A stretch of DNA of 64,000 nucleotides. Source: Solirubrobacterales bacterium (GTDB lineage Bacteria; Actinomycetota; Thermoleophilia; Solirubrobacterales; 70-9). The notes under the pieces were generated by a model. That model saw only the letters and a list, made by a program, of their open reading frames with translations, was not told where the DNA came from and searched no databases. The stretch is taken from the NCBI GenBank assembly GCA_009691195.1, contig SHVA01000004.1, positions 1 through 64,000 of the forward strand, given 5' to 3'. The position numbers and the translations under genes are program-made. Positions 17,321 to 25,711 of this stretch are shown piece by piece; position 1 is the first letter of the stretch; each line of letters starts with the position of its first letter.

Positions 17321-18496
17321 TTGGACCTGCTCGAGTACCAGGGAAAGCAGCTCTTCGCGCGCCACGGCGTGCCCGTTCCCGACGGCAAGCCCGCCGACAA
17401 CGTTGACGACGCGGTGGCGGCCGCCGAGGAGATCGGCTACCCCTGCGTGATCAAGGCGCAGGTCCTGATCGGCGGTCGCGGCAAGGCCGGCGGCATCAAG
17501 GTCGCGGAGTCAGAGCCAGAGGCGCGCGGAGCCGCCGAGGCGATCCTCGGCATGGACATCACGGGCCCTCACGGCGAGGGCCCGTTCAAGGTGCGCCAGG
17601 TCTGGATCGAGGGCGCCTCGCAGATCGCCGCCGAGTACTACGCCTCGATCATCCTCGACCGCTCCGCCAAGAAGTCGCTGGCGATGCTCTCGACGATGGG
17701 CGGGATGAACGTCGAGGAGATCGCCGACAAGGACCCCGAGGCGCTGGTGCGGCAGTACATCGAGCCCGGCGAGGGGAGCTTCGGCACCAAGGAGGCGGGT
17801 CGCCTCGCCTCTGACGCGGGGGTGGACGAGGACGTCCGCGAGAAGGTCGCCGAGCTGTTGGTCAAGCTCCACGGCGCCTTCGACGCCTCGGACGCCACCC
17901 TGATCGAGGTCAACCCGCTGGTGGTCACCAAGGATCGCGACGTGGTGGCGCTCGACGCCAAGGTGACGATCGACGACAGCGCCCTCTTCCGCCAGGAGGA
18001 GGTCGCCGAGGCAGGCGAGGGGGAGGCCGAGGACCCCCAGGAGCAGATGGCCAAGGAGAAGGGGCTCACCTACGTCAAGCTCGACGGGGACGTGGGCATT
18101 CTCGGCAACGGCGCCGGGCTCTGCATGTCGACGCTCGACGTCGTCGCCCAGGCCGGCGGCAGCCCCGCCAACTTCCTCGACGCCGGCGGGGGCTCCAAGG
18201 CGGAGGCGATCATCGACGCGCTCGAGGTGATCAGCTCCGATGACAAGGTCAACGCGATCCTCTTCAACATCTTCGGTGGCATCACCCGCTGCGACGAGGT
18301 GGCCAGGGGCATCATCGAGGCCTACGGCAGGGTCGACCTCGACCTCCCGCTCGTGGTTCGGCTGGACGGCACCAACTCCGCGGAGGGCCTGAGGCTTCTC
18401 ACCGACGCGGACATCCCCGACCTGCACGTCGAGAAGACGATGCTCGGCGCCGCCGCGAAGGTCGTCGAGCTTGCCAAGGCGAAGGCCGGCGGCTGA
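17321..18496 (+). CDS. sucC: Succinyl-CoA synthetase beta subunit (ADP/GDP-forming)
   Basis: The product from TTG 17321 is 391 residues and begins MDLLEYQGKQLFARHGVPV, the usual start of SucC. A longer frame from 17216 adds 35 unsupported residues and overlaps the divergent HAD gene. The ATP-grasp part (residues about 1-240) has LIGGRGKAGGIK. The C-terminal ligase domain has GNGAGLCMSTLD and FNIFGGITRCD. With SucD it interconverts succinyl-CoA and succinate with substrate-level phosphorylation in the TCA cycle. TACGCT at 17305-17310 lies 10 bases before TTG, consistent with a leaderless message. Its TGA overlaps the sucD ATG. Confidence 0.93.
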   Translation: MDLLEYQGKQLFARHGVPVPDGKPADNVDDAVAAAEEIGYPCVIKAQVLIGGRGKAGGIKVAESEPEARGAAEAILGMDITGPHGEGPFKVRQVWIEGASQIAAEYYASIILDRSAKKSLAMLSTMGGMNVEEIADKDPEALVRQYIEPGEGSFGTKEAGRLASDAGVDEDVREKVAELLVKLHGAFDASDATLIEVNPLVVTKDRDVVALDAKVTIDDSALFRQEEVAEAGEGEAEDPQEQMAKEKGLTYVKLDGDVGILGNGAGLCMSTLDVVAQAGGSPANFLDAGGGSKAEAIIDALEVISSDDKVNAILFNIFGGITRCDEVARGIIEAYGRVDLDLPLVVRLDGTNSAEGLRLLTDADIPDLHVEKTMLGAAAKVVELAKAKAGG

Positions 18497-19368
18497 TGTC
18501 GATCATCGTCGGCAACGACACCAAGCTGGTCGTCTCGGGCCTGACGGGTCGCGAGGGAAGCTTCCACGGCCTGCGCAACCGCGACTACGGAACCGACCTG
18601 GTCGCGGGAGTGACCCCGAAGAAGGGTGGCCAGGACGTCGATGGGGTGCCGATCTTCGACACCGTCGCCGAGGCGGTCCAGGAGCGGGGCGCCAATACCT
18701 CGATGGTCTTCGTCCCGGCACGCTTCGCGGCCGCCTCGATCGAGGAGGCGATAGACGCCGGGATCGAGACGGTGATCGCGATCACCGAGCACATCCCGGT
18801 CCACGACATGCTCCGCATCTACTGGAAGGCCAGGGACGCCGGCGTCCGCCTGATCGGGCCCAACTGCCCAGGGGTGCTCTCGCCCGGGAAGGCGAACGTC
18901 GGGATCATCCCGGCCCAGTTCTTCGAGCAGGGCTCGATCGGCGTCGTCTCCAAGTCTGGGACGCTGACTTACCAGATCGGCAACGAGCTCAAGCAGGCCG
19001 GCCTCGGCAACTCCTCGATCGTCGGCATCGGCGGCGACCCGATCGTCGGCTCGGATTTCATCGACGTGCTCGAGCTCTATGAGAGCGACCCCGAGACCGA
19101 GCTGATCGTGATGGTCGGCGAGATCGGCGGCGACGCCGAGGAGCGGGCCGCCGACTACATCGCCGAAAAGGTCACCAAGCCGGTGATCGGCTACATCGCC
19201 GGCTTCACGGCTCCTGCGGGCAAGCAGATGGGACATGCCGGAGCGATCATCTCCGGTTCCTCCGGAACCGCCGAGGCCAAGAAGAAGGCGCTCGAGGCCA
19301 AGGGCGTGCGGGTGGGCAAGAGCCCCACCGAGACCGCCCAGCTCGCCGCCGAGGTGATCGGCTCCTGA
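18496..19368 (+). CDS. sucD: Succinyl-CoA synthetase alpha subunit
   Basis: This 290-residue protein has the CoA-binding N-domain (VSGLTGREGSFHGLRNRDYGT) and GPNCPGVLSPG. The phosphorylated histidine is His247 in MGHAGAIISG. Family length and motif spacing are normal. It forms the heteromeric ligase with SucC, whose stop codon it overlaps by one base. The final bases (CTGA) overlap a possible CTG start of the next gene. Confidence 0.95.
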   Translation: MSIIVGNDTKLVVSGLTGREGSFHGLRNRDYGTDLVAGVTPKKGGQDVDGVPIFDTVAEAVQERGANTSMVFVPARFAAASIEEAIDAGIETVIAITEHIPVHDMLRIYWKARDAGVRLIGPNCPGVLSPGKANVGIIPAQFFEQGSIGVVSKSGTLTYQIGNELKQAGLGNSSIVGIGGDPIVGSDFIDVLELYESDPETELIVMVGEIGGDAEERAADYIAEKVTKPVIGYIAGFTAPAGKQMGHAGAIISGSSGTAEAKKKALEAKGVRVGKSPTETAQLAAEVIGS

Positions 19369-20263
19369 AGCCGATCCGGAGAGCGCTGGCCGCCGCGGTG
19401 ACTGCCTCCGCGCTCCTGGCCGGCGCTGCTCCCGCCCTGGCTGACGACGGCCAGTCCGGCAAGCTCGACGACCGCTTCGTGCTCTTGGGCGACACCGTCG
19501 TCCAGCGTGGTGAGACCGTCAACGACCTGGTCGTGATCGACGGCGACGTCAGCGTGGCCGGTCCGTTCGTGGCGACCTCGTCGCGGTGCGTGGCGACGTC
19601 GTGATCGCCGGCGACATCGGCGGCGACCTCACCACCGTCCTGGGACGCGCGGCCCTGCTGCCGGGAGCCTCCGTCACGGGTGACCTCAACTACGGCGACG
19701 GAGAACCGGCGATCGCCGGCGCGGCCACGGTCGGCGGCGACCTCAACAACGACGATTGGGGGGACACCTTCGACGCCTCCTGGGCGGCGATTGGAGCGGT
19801 GGCGCTTTGGATCGCGGTTTCGTTGTCGCTGCTCGTCTTCGGCGTGATGATCTCGGGGCTGGCGCCGAACGCCCTCGAGGCGGCCAACCGCGCTGCCAGG
19901 GACACCGTCTGGCCCTCGATCGGGATCGGAGTCGCGATCGCCATCGGGGTGCCGATCCTCGCGGTGATTGCGATCCTCACCCTCGCCGGAATCCCCTTCG
20001 GCGTCGGGGCGCTCGCCGCCCTGATCCCACTCACGGGACTCGCCTACGTGGCCAGCGCCTTCATCCTCGGCCGCGTCGTCACCAGCGACGAGACCCATGC
20101 CATTGTCGCCTTCCTCGCCGGCTTCGGGATCCTGCGCGCGGTTGCGCTGATCCCGTTCTTCGGAGGCGTCTTCTGGATCGCCGCGGTGATCCTGGGACTC
20201 GGGACCCTCGGCGTCGCCGCCTGGCGAGCCGGCGGAGCCGACTCCCAGCAGAGCGCCGCCTAG
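19365..20263 (+). pseudogene. Polymer-forming (bactofilin-like) membrane protein, split by a one-base frameshift
   Basis: Two frames form one protein if a single G is added after 19565. The first part gives VVIDGDVSVAGP and the second then continues VRGDLVAVRGDVVIAGDIGGDL, one unbroken run of the GDV repeats seen in polymer-forming cytoskeletal (bactofilin-like) domains. The second part has four or five hydrophobic helices (from about 19790). Reading up from GTG 19398, CTG at 19365 would give KPIRRALAAAVTASALLAG...ALA, a good signal peptide, and overlaps the sucD stop. Function is likely envelope-related but unknown. The break is either real decay or a missing base in the assembly. Confidence 0.7.
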
Positions 20264-20274
20264 CCCGCCCTTCT

Positions 20275-20520
20275 TCACCCGGTCGTCCTCGACCTCCACC
20301 AGATCAACGATCTCAAGCCGATTTTCCTCCTATGCCGTGCTGGGCTGTTGCCAGAACGCCAGGATTCGTCGTGTCCTCGATAAACGCCCGCATCGAATCC
20401 GTGGCCGTTGGACCAGTCCCAAACAGCGTTGGGTGCCCACTCCTCCAATGCCCCATCGATGTCACCCGCGTTGTACGCGGCAAGCCGCGGCGCGCCTTTG
20501 GCGACGTTCTCCTGCGCCAT
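20275..20520 (-). pseudogene. Decayed SnoaL-like (NTF2-fold) gene
   Basis: The reading frame begins MAQENVAKGAPRLAAYNAGDIDGALEEWAPNAV and VYRGHDE, a standard SnoaL-like start. After the Glu a base appears lost. In the shifted frame the family text continues (ILAFWQQ, then RLEIVDLVEVEDDRV), with one in-frame TAG between, and then stops resembling a protein. The C-terminal third is missing and the sequence runs into the 3' end of the bactofilin-like gene. So the gene has a frameshift, a stop and a truncation, which is stronger evidence for real decay than a lone indel. Confidence 0.65.
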
Positions 20521-20531
20521 CGCCTACGCGG

Positions 20532-21248
20532 TCAGCTTGCCTTGCTCTGCTGGGCGGCTCGGCGGAGGGCGGCTCGGCGCCTGGCCTCGCGTTCGCGGCG
20601 GGCCCACTGGCCGCTGCCCGGCTCCAGCGGCTTCCGCGTCGTCGCCGCGTCGGTGGACGGCTTCGGTCGCTCGGCGGAGGGCTCAGGTCGCTCGGCGGAG
20701 GGCTCAGGTCGCTCGGCGGAGGGCTCAGGTCGCTCGGCGGAGGGCTCAGGTCGCTCGGCGGAGGGCTCAGGTCGCTCGGCGGATGGCTCAGGTCGCTCGG
20801 CGGGGTCCGGGCTGGGCGCGGGAGGGTCGGGAGAGCGCTCGGCCACCGCGGTCGAGCGGGCCGCCATCTCGGCGGCGCGCAGGGCCTCCTCGCGGGTCAG
20901 GTAGACGGCGCATGCGACCAACCTCGTGTTCTCGATCATCCAGAGCGCCGCGTGGCGCTCCTTGAGAAGAAAGTCGGTCTCGAGCCTGCTCCCGCGCTCG
21001 CTGTAGACCGCGATCACGCCGTGCTCGCCGCAGTCGATCAGCTCCTCGAGCTGGAAGCTGTAGTCCTTCCAGTCGCTGAGACGTCCCTCCATCGCGCGGA
21101 GGACATCGTCGTGGCCCCAGACCAGCTCGCCTTCGGGCCGGGCGGCGCGCTCGTCCCACCGCATCATCGGGTCAGCGAGCGCAAGCACGATCTCGTAGTC
21201 GCGGGCCCCGTAGGCCTGCATCGCGATCCGAACCAGCTCAACCCCCAT
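20532..21248 (-). CDS. SnoaL-like protein with a heptapeptide-repeat tail
   Basis: From ATG 21248 the product is 238 residues; a frame open to 21386 adds a poor basic leader. Residues 1-120 look like an NTF2/SnoaL fold: MGVELVRIAMQAYGARDYEIVLALADPMMRW, then GHDDVLRAMEGRLSDWKDYSFQLEEL. The tail (about 145-205) is six to seven copies of a Pro-Ser-Ala-Glu-Arg-Pro-Glu type repeat encoded by a 21-base tandem repeat. A basic Arg/Ala-rich end follows. The fold is used by ketosteroid-isomerase-like enzymes and by non-enzymatic proteins. The tail is probably disordered and extended. Function unknown. Confidence 0.6.
   Translation of the reverse strand: MGVELVRIAMQAYGARDYEIVLALADPMMRWDERAARPEGELVWGHDDVLRAMEGRLSDWKDYSFQLEELIDCGEHGVIAVYSERGSRLETDFLLKERHAALWMIENTRLVACAVYLTREEALRAAEMAARSTAVAERSPDPPAPSPDPAERPEPSAERPEPSAERPEPSAERPEPSAERPEPSAERPEPSAERPKPSTDAATTRKPLEPGSGQWARREREARRRAALRRAAQQSKAS
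20665..20805. repeat. 21-base tandem repeat array inside a coding region
   Basis: Six full 21-base units (starts 20665, 20686, 20707, 20728, 20749, 20770) and a partial seventh at 20791 are identical except for one base in unit six and divergence in unit seven. Each unit adds seven residues to the SnoaL-like protein, so copy-number change keeps the frame. Confidence 0.95.
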
Positions 21249-21312
21249 CCTCGACACGCCGCCAATCCTAAACCGAGCCGCCGACAGCGGAACGCGGGCG
21301 AGCAGCCCGGAC

Positions 21313-21729
21313 TCAGGCGGGCAGACCCGCCGCCGCGAGTGCCTCGTCGCGGTCCGAGAAGTTCCCGCAGCGGTAAGGGACGGCATCCATTAACTGCCAG
21401 ACCCGGTGCCAGTCGCCCTCCACCGCGACGCCGCTCTGGGCGGCGACGCCGACCAGCCGTCCAAGCATCACCACGAACTCGTCGTTCGGGGAAAGCCACT
21501 CGTCGGCTTCGATGCGGAGGCTCTCCCAGCGCTCCGCGATGTCCCGCCAGTACGCGAGCACGTCGTCCCTGCCCGCGTGGACACGGCCGTCGGGAAGCAG
21601 GCGGGTCGTGTCCCATTCCATCTCCGGACGAGGCTGTCCAGCAACTGCTCGAACTGCCCCCCCGTTGAATGCTTCCAACCCCTCGCGGACGACCGCAACC
21701 GAGGGCCTCTCGTCTCGCTCCGCACCCAT
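21313..21729 (-). CDS. SnoaL-like (NTF2-fold) protein
   Basis: This 138-residue protein begins MGAERDERPSVAVVREGLEAFNGG, followed by EMEWDTTRLLPDGRVHAGRDDVLAYWRDIAERWESLRIEADEWL, which is the typical cone-shaped NTF2-like pattern. The start ATG at 21729 has GATACT (reverse strand, 21736-21741) 6 bases upstream and no Shine-Dalgarno sequence. It is divergent from the aminotransferase gene, and the two -10 hexamers overlap. No catalytic residues can be assigned. It is the third such gene in 1.5 kb. Confidence 0.7.
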   Translation of the reverse strand: MGAERDERPSVAVVREGLEAFNGGAVRAVAGQPRPEMEWDTTRLLPDGRVHAGRDDVLAYWRDIAERWESLRIEADEWLSPNDEFVVMLGRLVGVAAQSGVAVEGDWHRVWQLMDAVPYRCGNFSDRDEALAAAGLPA

Positions 21730-21749
21730 GCTCCAAGTATCCTCGCTCC

Positions 21750-22850
21750 ATCGCCGCCGAGACGATCAGCTTCGCGCGCGGAGCCCCCAGCGCCGACATC
21801 CTGCCCGCGGAATCGGTCCGCGAGGCCGCGGCGCGCACGCTCGAGTCTGACTGGGCCCGGGCGCTCTCCTACGGCACCGGACGGGGCCATCCCGGCCTCT
21901 GCGAGTGGATCGCCGACCACCATGGGGTGGAGCCCGACCAGGTGATGGTCTCCAACGGCTCGATGGAGATCGCGGCGCTGCTGTTTCGCCACACCGTCGA
22001 GGCAGGCGAGCGCGTGCTGGTCGAGCAGCCCTCCTACGACCGCACGCTGCTGCTGCTGGGCCGCGCCGGCGCCGAGCTGGTCGGGGCCCCGCTGGAGTCA
22101 GACGGCGTCGACGTGAATGCGGCCGAGGCGGCCTGCGAGGACGCCCCGCTGAAGCTCGCCCACATCATCCCTAACTTCCACAACCCCGCCGGCTGCACGC
22201 TGAGCGCCGACAAGCGTCGCCGCCTGGTCGAGCTCGCCTCTGAGCGCGGATTCACCCTGTTCGAGGACGACCCCTACCGGCTGATCGCATTCGAGGAGCC
22301 CGCCGGCGAGACCATGCTCGAGATGGACGGCGCCGGCCGGGTCGTACATGCCTCGTCGTTCTCCAAGACCGTCGCCCCCGGCATCCGGGTCGGCTACCTG
22401 GTCGGGCCCGCCGAGACAATCGCAACGCTGGCCAAGCGCGCAGGTGAGACCTACATCTCGCCGAACATGCTGGCCGAGTCCATCGTCTGGGAGCTGTGCA
22501 GCTCGGGCGAGCTCGAGCGCAACGTGAAGACGGTGAACGCCGCGCTGCGCGAGCGCCGCGACGCCCTGGTCGGGGCACTGCGCGAGAAGATCCCGGAGGC
22601 CGAGTTCGTCGAGCCCGAGGGCGGCTACTTCCTCTGGCTCGACCTCGCCGAGGACGTCGATACACCGGCGTTGCTCGAGGCCGCCAAGGACGAGGGCGTC
22701 ACCTTCGTCGCCGGCCCCGACTTCATGCTCGAAGGAGGCGGACACAGCCTCCGGCTCTCATTCGCACCGGTGCCTGCGGAGCAGATCCCCGAGGGCGTCG
22801 ACCGCATCGCCCGCGCGCTCGAGCGAAGCCGCTCCGCCGCCGCGGCGTAA
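21750..22850 (+). CDS. PLP-dependent aminotransferase, class I/II (LysN/2-aminoadipate type)
   Basis: This is a fold-type I aminotransferase with NFHNPAGCTLSADKRRRLV, EDDPYRL and the PLP lysine at about residue 206 in SSFSKTVAPGIRVGY. The family transfers amino groups of 2-aminoadipate, aromatic or branched substrates. The start is unusual. The homologous start should be at Ala-Ala-Glu-Thr-Ile-Ser-Phe-Ala-Arg-Gly, where the codon is ATC at 21750. TATCCT at 21738-21743 sits 6 bases before it. The only ATG upstream in frame is at 21669, within the divergent SnoaL gene, and gives a Pro/Arg-rich leader. Either ATC is used, or an ATG has been miscalled. Confidence 0.8.
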   Translation: MAAETISFARGAPSADILPAESVREAAARTLESDWARALSYGTGRGHPGLCEWIADHHGVEPDQVMVSNGSMEIAALLFRHTVEAGERVLVEQPSYDRTLLLLGRAGAELVGAPLESDGVDVNAAEAACEDAPLKLAHIIPNFHNPAGCTLSADKRRRLVELASERGFTLFEDDPYRLIAFEEPAGETMLEMDGAGRVVHASSFSKTVAPGIRVGYLVGPAETIATLAKRAGETYISPNMLAESIVWELCSSGELERNVKTVNAALRERRDALVGALREKIPEAEFVEPEGGYFLWLDLAEDVDTPALLEAAKDEGVTFVAGPDFMLEGGGHSLRLSFAPVPAEQIPEGVDRIARALERSRSAAAA

Positions 22851-22861
22851 TTCCCGGCGGG

Positions 22862-23575
22862 CTACCTGCCGTAGCGGTCGCTCGAGAGGACCAGCTGCTC
22901 GGGGAGCGGTGGCCGGGCGGCCGGCGAGGGATCCGCCGTGACGGAGACGGTCTCGGCGACGCTCTTGGAGACCGAGTGGCGGCCCTTATCGGAGACGACG
23001 ACCACCTCGGAGCCCTCGCTCGCCTCGACCTTCCCCTCCAGCCCCGGGTGCAGCCCCGAGGCCTTCAGGTAGTGCAGCAGCTCCTCGGCCTCGTTCTCGA
23101 AGCGGAGGATCCGGACCTTGGCGCCGGGCTCGACGTCGGCGAGCAGGACGCCCCGCTCACGCGCGCCCGCGACGATCGGGTGACCATGCGGACAGGTCGT
23201 GGCGTCGCCTATGGCGGCCTTCATCCCCTCCTCGAGCATCGGCGACATCGCGTGCTCGAGCCGCTCGGCCTCCTCGTGCACCTCGTCCCAGGGGATGCCG
23301 AGGATGTCGGTGAGGAAGCGCTCGATCAGCCGGTGGCGGCGGACGATCACCTCGGCCTCGCCCCGGCCGCGGTCGGTGAAGGAGAGTGACTTGTCGCTCG
23401 CGCGCTCGACGTAGCCGTCGGACTCGAGCCGCTTGATCATCTCGTGCACGGTGGGGGCGGAGAGCTGCATCGCGCGGGCGATGTTGGCGCCGGTGATCGG
23501 CAGTCCGGCCTCCTCGAGCCAGAACATGATCTGCAGGTACTCCTCCTCAGCGACAGTCGCGTGATCCGATGACAC
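22862..23575 (-). CDS. DtxR/MntR-family metal-dependent regulator
   Basis: This 237-residue protein has an N-terminal winged helix (YLQIMFWLEEAGLPITGANIARAMQLSAPTVHEMIKRLESDGYV), then a dimerisation and metal-binding domain with RHRLIERFL and HEEAERLEHAMSPMLEEG, and CPHGHPI. A C-terminal SH3-like FeoA domain is followed by a Pro-rich tail. These proteins bind Fe(II) or Mn(II) and repress uptake genes. The Cys-Pro-His-Gly-His-Pro ligand segment is as in the IdeR/DtxR group. It starts at GTG 23575 with GAGGAG about 8 bases upstream. It is convergent with the aminotransferase gene and has no transporter beside it. Confidence 0.85.
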   Translation of the reverse strand: MSSDHATVAEEEYLQIMFWLEEAGLPITGANIARAMQLSAPTVHEMIKRLESDGYVERASDKSLSFTDRGRGEAEVIVRRHRLIERFLTDILGIPWDEVHEEAERLEHAMSPMLEEGMKAAIGDATTCPHGHPIVAGARERGVLLADVEPGAKVRILRFENEAEELLHYLKASGLHPGLEGKVEASEGSEVVVVSDKGRHSVSKSVAETVSVTADPSPAARPPLPEQLVLSSDRYGR

Positions 23576-23644
23576 CGGGCTCCTCTCTTCGCGGTAGCGG
23601 CGATCTTAGTGATCGATCGCCGGCGCCCATGAGAGGATTCCGAG

Positions 23645-24433
23645 ATGGAGATAGGGCCGGGGACGAGGGCGATCGTAAGCGGGGCGACGCGGGGCATAGG
23701 TCGCTCCACGGCGCGCTCGCTGGCCGCCCGGGGAGCCACCGTGGGGCTGCTCGCGCGCTCCACCGACGAGCTCGAGGCGCTCGCCGCGGAGCTCCCCAAG
23801 GCGGTCGCGCTCCCGGCCGACGTCGCCGACCGCGATGCGACTCAGGCCGCGGTCTCCAGCTTCATCGACGGCGCAGGCGGCCTCGAGCTGCTCGTGGCCA
23901 ACGCCGGCGTGGCACACACCGGGCCCTTCCTGGAGCTCGAGCCCGACCAGGTCGACGAGATGGTCCAGGTGAACTTCGTCGGCACCCTCAACGTGGTCCG
24001 CCTGGGCCTGCCCGCCATGCTCGCGCGGGGCCGGGGGCATGTGGTCGTGGTCAGCTCGGGCGCCGCCCTGCGCAGCTTCCCCTGGACGGCCGTCTACGGC
24101 GGGACCAAGGCGGCGCAGAAGGGGTTCGCCGAAGCGCTCCGCCACGAGCTCTCCGGGAGCGGCGTCTCGCTGACGACCGTCTACCCGGGCGAGGTGCGGA
24201 CCTCCCTCCACGCCCACGAGCGGCAGAAGATGCCCGACTGGTTTCGCCCGGGCGACGCGATCCCGCCGGAGGTCGTCAGCGAGGCGATCGTCGACGGCGT
24301 CAACAGGGACCGCCGAGAGGTGCACGTCCCCGGCAACGTCCGCCTGCTGGGCCTCAACAGCCTGGCCCCCGGCCTGGTCGACCGCCTCCTGACGCTACTC
24401 AGAGGCGGCGGCGCGGCCCCTCGGCGCTACTAG
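23645..24433 (+). CDS. Short-chain dehydrogenase/reductase
   Basis: This 262-residue SDR has the cofactor motif GATRGIG at 13-19, NAG (in LLVANAGVAHTG), the catalytic Ser in VVSSGAALRS and Tyr151-x-x-x-Lys155 (YGGTK). The Arg after the Gly-Ala-Thr motif and the LLARS strand end suggest NADP preference. A C-terminal extension after VYPGEVRT resembles the acyl-CoA or sphinganine-type reductases acting at membranes, without clear assignment. GAGAGGA precedes the ATG. It is divergent from the DtxR-type regulator and convergent with the broken gene that follows. Confidence 0.85.
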   Translation: MEIGPGTRAIVSGATRGIGRSTARSLAARGATVGLLARSTDELEALAAELPKAVALPADVADRDATQAAVSSFIDGAGGLELLVANAGVAHTGPFLELEPDQVDEMVQVNFVGTLNVVRLGLPAMLARGRGHVVVVSSGAALRSFPWTAVYGGTKAAQKGFAEALRHELSGSGVSLTTVYPGEVRTSLHAHERQKMPDWFRPGDAIPPEVVSEAIVDGVNRDRREVHVPGNVRLLGLNSLAPGLVDRLLTLLRGGGAAPRRY

Positions 24434-24862
24434 CGAGGCCCGGTCGGCCGGCGGCGGTTCGGGGTGGTCAGGCGTGTCGCAGGGCGGGCCCACCAGATCC
24501 TGGACCTGCACCCTGGGCGCCCAGGTCGGCGTCGGGCCGCTGATCGTGGCCACGGCGCCGTCGAACTCGCCGCTGAGCTGGACGCAGTAGACGCCGTTGC
24601 CGGGCCTCTGCAGGTGTCCACGATCCCGCTGAGGTTCTTGGCGGCGCCGCTGGAGTACAGGGCGGCGAATCCGAGCGGCAGGATCGCCTGGTTGGGGTTC
24701 ACCTTCGACAGCGTGATCGACCGCGCCTTGATCTTCCTGGCCGTCACGGCGTCCGTCTTCAGGGCCGCCTCGCCAACGCCGCCCTTCGAGAGCTTGCTGG
24801 TCGTCACTGCGTGCTTCTTCAGTTGCTTCGAGCCGATGGTGTTCAGGAGAAGCCGGTATGGA
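24395..24862 (-). pseudogene. Broken gene for a surface protein with KQLKxxAVTxxKL repeats
   Basis: One frame reads IGSKQLKKHAVTTSKLSKGGVGEAALKTDAVTARKIKARSITLSKV, a repeat style common in secreted actinobacterial proteins, and LPLGFAALYSSG. It then loses sense after IVDTC. In the frame reached by adding one G near 24605 it continues GPGNGVYCVQLSGEFDGAV and ISGPTPTWAPRVQVQDLVGPPC to a TAG at 24395-24397. The C-terminal part overlaps the 3' end of the SDR gene. No start codon or signal peptide is seen at the 5' side, where the HAD gene ends. So it is truncated as well as frameshifted. Confidence 0.6.
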
Positions 24863-24895
24863 GGGCGCCGAGCCGCTTCTTGATCAGCTCGAAGC

Positions 24896-25711
24896 TCAGG
24901 CGCCGGCGAGGGTCGAGATGACGGCCTCGTAGACGCCGTCCCCCATGCTGCCCTCGGTCACCGTGACGTTGGGAGGGCCGGTCGCGATCGCCGCCCGCAA
25001 CCCGGGATCGCGCTCCGGGCCGTTGGCGGGAACGAAGAACCTGCCCACCACCGGGGCGACGGAGAGGTCCTCAACGGAATCACCGATCGCGATGCACTCC
25101 TCGGGGGCGTAGCCGCGAGCCCGCATGTGGAATGCGACGGCCGCCGCCTTGCTCGCCGCCTCCGGCATCAGGTGGTAGGCATGGGCCCGCCCCTCGACGC
25201 CGTCCATGCTGGCGACGATGGCGCCGTTGTCGATCAGCCGCAGGTCGCCGTGCCCCTCGCGCTCGAGGATCGCGTTCGCCTCCTCGACGTCGATCTTGCC
25301 GCGGAACAGGTGCGACAGCTCGCGGTCGGTGTGCCACGGCGCGTGATACTCGAGCGCTGGGTCGAACGCGTCGAACAGCAGCTCGGGAACGCCTCGCCGG
25401 ACCATCGTTTCGTAGACGGTCAGTCCCTCGTCCGGCTCGAGCTCCCCGATCAGGACGGTGCGCTCGCCGTCGATGTTGACCGCGCAGCCGGCCTCGTAGA
25501 CGTAGGACGTCTGGCCGATCAGGCGCGTGTCCTCGAGCACCTGGGTCTCGCGCCTGCCCGACTTGATCACGACCTCGACGCCGGCGCGGTGGCATGCCTC
25601 CAGGGCCCTCGCCTGCAGCAGCGAGAAGTTGCCCTCGGCATCGCGGAACAGCGATCCCATCCTCCCGAGCAGAGTCCCGTCGAGATCGGTATAGACGCAG
25701 CGAAGCGGCAT
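24896..25711 (-). CDS. HAD-IIB phosphatase (mannosylglycerate- or sugar-phosphate phosphatase-like)
   Basis: This 271-residue protein has the nucleophile motif VYTDLDGTLL (Asp9 and Asp11), motif II (IKSGRRE), a C2-type cap in the middle (about residues 90-190), Lys in EAASKAAA, and motif IV GDSVEDLSVA. This order marks Cof/mannosyl-3-phosphoglycerate phosphatase relatives, which dephosphorylate sugar phosphates or compatible-solute precursors. Substrate unknown. The start ATG at 25711 has TACGTT (reverse strand, 25719-25724) 7 bases upstream, again a leaderless pattern. Confidence 0.8.
   Translation of the reverse strand: MPLRCVYTDLDGTLLGRMGSLFRDAEGNFSLLQARALEACHRAGVEVVIKSGRRETQVLEDTRLIGQTSYVYEAGCAVNIDGERTVLIGELEPDEGLTVYETMVRRGVPELLFDAFDPALEYHAPWHTDRELSHLFRGKIDVEEANAILEREGHGDLRLIDNGAIVASMDGVEGRAHAYHLMPEAASKAAAVAFHMRARGYAPEECIAIGDSVEDLSVAPVVGRFFVPANGPERDPGLRAAIATGPPNVTVTEGSMGDGVYEAVISTLAGA

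Noticed and set aside
20665-20805. CRISPR-like repeats
   Set aside because: Units are contiguous without spacers, and they are in frame inside a coding sequence.
20337-21668. 443-residue plus-strand open frame through the SnoaL-like region
   Set aside because: Its content is the 21-base repeat and antisense of two genes that show NTF2-like folds on the other strand.
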